Below are positions 61,734 to 64,000 of a stretch of 64,000 nucleotides of DNA, one piece after another. Under the pieces are notes generated by a model. It was given only the letters and a program-made list of their open reading frames with translations. It was not told the DNA's origin and did no database searches. Position numbers and translations under genes: made by a program. Location: the NCBI GenBank assembly GCA_003014445.1, contig PYGH01000001.1, positions 558,001 through 622,000 on the forward strand, in the 5' to 3' direction. The stretch is from Fusobacterium naviforme. GTDB lineage: Bacteria; Bacillota; Clostridia; Lachnospirales; Lachnospiraceae. The first letter of the stretch is position 1. The number at the start of each line of letters is the position of its first letter.

Positions 61734-63290
61734 ATGGAACGGACACTTGAACACAGAGCAGAAGTGAAAAATGGTATCCGTCGGGCAGTCTTTGTCGCGC
61801 TTGCCATTTTGATTGAGCTGATCTGGCTCTACGTGCAGCTCGGGATACTGAGCAGACGCTTTTCGTGGATTCCAGGTCTTGTCAGGGTTGCGGCACTGTT
61901 TCTGGTGCTCGGCATCTACGGAAGACATATGAATGCAGCGGCGAAGATGCCATGGATCATGCTGATTTCGGCGGCGCCGCTGCTTGGCGTGCCGCTCTAT
62001 CTCATGCTGGGACTGCCAGGCTCTACAGAGCGTATGCGGAGACGCTATCGCCGGATTGATGCGCGCATATTTCCGCAGCTCACCCAGAAGGATGAAGATT
62101 TCAGGACGCTGATGCGGCGAGATGTCGGTGTCGCCAATCAGTTTCGCTATCTGAGGGATTATGCAGGTTATCCGCTCTGCAGAAATACCGATATTCAATA
62201 TTACAGGAGTGCTGCAGAAGCCTTTGAAGCACAGCTTGAGGCCATACGCGGGGCCAGGCGTTTTATATTCCTCGAGTACCATGCGATCGAGGAGCGTCAG
62301 GCCTTCAGACGCCTGCATGCGGCGCTTAGGGAGCGGGCGGCGGCAGGCGTCGAGGTGCGTCTCTTCTATGACGATGTAGGGAGCCTTGTATTTATTGATC
62401 ACGACTTTATCGCGCGTATGCAGGCGGATGGAATACGCTGCCACGTATTTAATCCCGTGCTGCCGGTCCTGAGCCTCTTTATGAATTACCGGGATCACAG
62501 GAAGATCACCGTGATTGACGGAGAGCTTGGCTTTACCGGAGGTTATAATCTCGCCGATGAGTACTTTAACCTCACACATCCCTATGGGCACTGGTACGAT
62601 ACCGGTGTGAGACTTAAGGGAGATGCGGTGCGGAATCTCACGGCTATCTTTCTGGAGAACTGGAATGCGATCCGGGGAGATGATCTCGATGACCGGGATC
62701 CGGGGCGCTATCTTACAGCTCCCGCGTATCAGGCAAAGGAGCAGGGCTGGTGCCTGCCCTATGCGGACAGTCCTCTGGGTGAGGAGCGCACCGGGGAAAA
62801 TGTCTATATGAACATTCTGAATAGCGCAAAGCGCTACGTCTGGTTCACGACGCCCTATCTCATTATCACAGATGAACTCAGCCGTGCGATGACGCTTGCG
62901 GCGAAACGCGGTGTGGATGTGCGCATCGTCACGCCGGGCATTCCGGACAAGAAGCTGGTATATCAGGCGACGCGCTCCTACTACAACGGACTGGCGCGCT
63001 GGGGTGTCCGCCTCTTTGAGTACACGCCGGGATTCTGCCACGCAAAGCAGTGTGTCTCGGATGACAGCATAGCAGTGTGCGGAACCATTAACCTCGACTA
63101 TCGCAGTCTGTACCATCACTTTGAAAATGCGGTGCTTTTTTATGACTGTGCTGCCGTGACGGATATGAAGCAGGAGTTTGAGCAGCTGTTTCCCCGCTGC
63201 CGGGAGGTGACGGAGCACTACTTAAGCGGCCGTTCCCATGTGCTGCGCATTGGGCACTGCCTGCTGCGTCTCATCGCCCCGCTGCTGTGA
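61734..63290 (+). CDS. cls: Cardiolipin synthase
   Basis: 518-aa membrane enzyme that condenses phosphatidylglycerol to cardiolipin. Two N-terminal helices (about residues 16-36 and 40-60, then 70-90) anchor it. The two PLD motifs are HRKITVIDGELGFTGGYNLA (HxK(x)4D) near residue 260 and HAKQCVSDDSIAVCGTINLD near 435. Start ATG after GGAGGCAAATAAG. Followed closely by two 80-bp repeat copies. Length is close to the usual 480-510 aa. Confidence 0.95.
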   Translation: MERTLEHRAEVKNGIRRAVFVALAILIELIWLYVQLGILSRRFSWIPGLVRVAALFLVLGIYGRHMNAAAKMPWIMLISAAPLLGVPLYLMLGLPGSTERMRRRYRRIDARIFPQLTQKDEDFRTLMRRDVGVANQFRYLRDYAGYPLCRNTDIQYYRSAAEAFEAQLEAIRGARRFIFLEYHAIEERQAFRRLHAALRERAAAGVEVRLFYDDVGSLVFIDHDFIARMQADGIRCHVFNPVLPVLSLFMNYRDHRKITVIDGELGFTGGYNLADEYFNLTHPYGHWYDTGVRLKGDAVRNLTAIFLENWNAIRGDDLDDRDPGRYLTAPAYQAKEQGWCLPYADSPLGEERTGENVYMNILNSAKRYVWFTTPYLIITDELSRAMTLAAKRGVDVRIVTPGIPDKKLVYQATRSYYNGLARWGVRLFEYTPGFCHAKQCVSDDSIAVCGTINLDYRSLYHHFENAVLFYDCAAVTDMKQEFEQLFPRCREVTEHYLSGRSHVLRIGHCLLRLIAPLL

Positions 63291-63336
63291 GTCCAGAAGC
63301 AGGAGAGAAATAAAATTTCACACAGCGGCAGTGTTG

Positions 63337-63500
63337 TGGTAAAATAACGAGGAAAGACTCCTCGCGCTTTAGCAGGAGGAGTCTTGACGAGAAACCCCAT
63401 CGAGCGGCAGTGTTGTGGTATACTGAGGTGGAAAAGTTCTGTTGCGATTCTGCGGATGGAGCTTTCAGGACAAATTCCATCGAGCAGCGGTGAGATGGGA
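63337..63500. repeat. Two further copies of the 80-bp dispersed repeat
   Basis: Copy 3 begins at 63337 with TGGTAAAATAACGAGG, keeps the GACTCC/GGAGTC hairpin, TTGACGAGAAA and CATCGAGCGG, and ends with TGGTATAC at 63416 (79 bp). Copy 4 (63416-63500) has the same 80-bp period and the tail CATCGAGCAGCGGTGAGATG but a degenerate first half. They follow cls by 46 bp. Confidence 0.85.
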
Positions 63501-63527
63501 TACGATTCAAAATGAAATACAGAAAGG

Positions 63528-63697
63528 AAATCGGTGCCTCTGCCACGGGCAGAGGGTAAAAGGGAAACAGGTGAGAGTCCTGTGCGATCCCGTCACTGTA
63601 TTTGGGGAGCAGGGCGCGTGCGCGCTGCGCGGTCACTGGCGAGAGCCGGGAAGGCTGCCGCTCTGTGGATCCATAAGTCAGGAAACCTGCCGGTTTC
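63528..63697 (+). ncRNA. Cobalamin riboswitch
   Basis: The core is unmistakable: AAATCGG (P1, 63528) pairing with CCGGTTT (63690-63696), AGGGAA then CAGGTGAGAGTCCTG, GATCCCGTCACTGT, GGTCACTGGCGAGAGCCGGGA and the B12 box AGTCAGGAAACCTGCC (63675-63690). It lies in the 5' leader of the lipoprotein gene at 63846. Confidence 0.96.
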
Positions 63698-63791
63698 GGG
63701 TACATCGGAGCGAGCGTCGGCTGCGTCTGCTTCGGGGCCACGTGGAATTGGTCGTACCGGAGGAGCTGCATCGGCAGCTCTTCTCAGGACA

Positions 63792-63820
63792 CCCTTTTCC
63801 AGATGGAGAAGGGCATTTTT
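63792..63820 (+). terminator. Riboswitch-controlled terminator
   Basis: CCCTTTTCC pairs with GGAGAAGGG (one T-G pair) round AGAT, then CATTTTT. It lies between the riboswitch and the gene start, so cobalamin binding would promote termination. Confidence 0.85.
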
Positions 63821-63845
63821 ATGCCGGGAGGCAAGGGAGGATATC

Positions 63846-64000
63846 ATGAGAAAACAGATTTTAGCACTTGGAATTATGGCGGCCTGCGTATTTGCGGCCT
63901 GCGGCGCAGCAGGCGGCACAGCGACCACAGCGGCGTCTGCCGCAGAGAGCAGCGCGGCGGAGACCACGGCTGCAGAGAGCACGGAAATGGCGGAGAGCGA
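63846..64000 (+). CDS. Lipoprotein under cobalamin riboswitch, 3' partial
   Basis: The first 51 codons of a gene that leaves the window. ATG 63846 follows AAGGGAGGATATC. The product begins with a lipoprotein signal (MRKQILALGIMAACVFAA-C) and then an Ala/Ser/Thr/Glu linker typical of secreted binding proteins. With a cobalamin riboswitch in front, a corrinoid- or cobalt-uptake binding protein is the best guess; the diagnostic part lies outside. Confidence 0.85.
   Translation, partial: MRKQILALGIMAACVFAACGAAGGTATTAASAAESSAAETTAAESTEMAES

Noticed and set aside
61707-63218. A 503-codon open frame opposite cls
   Set aside because: Antisense shadow; cls has both PLD motifs intact.
63442-63849. 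A 135-codon open frame across the last repeat and the riboswitch
   Set aside because: The sequence is the cobalamin riboswitch and an 80-bp repeat copy, both RNA or DNA elements, not coding.

Overview
The window looks like chromosomal DNA of an anaerobic, butyrate-forming member of the Clostridia, most likely Lachnospiraceae with fairly high GC. The evidence is a complete thl-crt-hbd-bcd-etfB-etfA cluster with a separate butyryl-CoA:acetate CoA-transferase, an [FeFe]-hydrogenase, pyruvate phosphate dikinase, a sufCBDSU operon, AGGAGG ribosome binding sites and sigma-A promoters of the TTGACA-N17-TATAAT or TGnTATAAT type. No tRNA, rRNA, CRISPR array or intact transposon was seen.

Layout, left to right. 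1-1.7 kb: end of a ribose-type sugar ABC operon. 1.8-11.5 kb, minus strand: a sodium:solute symporter, sensor kinase and NtrC-type regulator operon, then the 5-oxoprolinase genes pxpA, an NRAMP-like transporter, pxpB, pxpC and ycsI. A sigma-54 promoter and paired upstream sites separate the two blocks. 11.8-17.2 kb: sufCBDSU plus a small unknown gene. 17.2-18.6 kb: the CoA-transferase. 18.7-25.7 kb, minus strand: a maltodextrin operon (binding protein, two permeases, LacI regulator, malQ, ATPase) behind a promoter with a double operator. 26.1-28.4 kb: a DUF2752 protein and a zinc-ribbon/DUF898 membrane protein carrying seven 54-bp tandem repeats. 28.5-35.9 kb: the butyrate genes, with long hairpins between cistrons and a second hbd in which the usual catalytic Asn is Asp. 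35.9-39.0 kb: an NSS-family transporter, two copies of an 80-bp repeat, and aspartase. 39.2-42.9 kb: a two-gene hydrogenase module. 43.0-47.1 kb: a PTS-EIIC-like transporter, the niacin regulator NiaR, lactate dehydrogenase and a lone cobI. 47.3-49.1 kb: an AT-rich accessory patch with a DUF4143 ATPase and an OLD-nuclease remnant. 49.1-53.7 kb: an ArsC/Spx protein, glycyl-tRNA synthetase and PPDK. 53.9-59.2 kb: a beta-helix lipoprotein, a DtxR-type regulator with its own palindrome, a DUF6110 protein and an unusual P1B-ATPase. 59.4-63.3 kb: RidA, an EamA exporter, a class IV aminotransferase and cardiolipin synthase. 63.3-64 kb: two more 80-bp repeat copies, a cobalamin riboswitch with its terminator, and the start of the lipoprotein gene it controls.

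Metabolically, pyruvate-derived acetyl-CoA would go to butyrate through the thl-etfA genes and the CoA-transferase, with lactate dehydrogenase and hydrogenase as other electron outlets. Suf would supply Fe-S clusters. The most interesting points are the apparent sigma-54/two-component control of 5-oxoproline breakdown, the fused flavoprotein partner of the hydrogenase, the altered second hbd, the dispersed 80-bp repeat, and the candidate NiaR and DtxR sites. All functions are inferred from sequence by eye; no database search was run.
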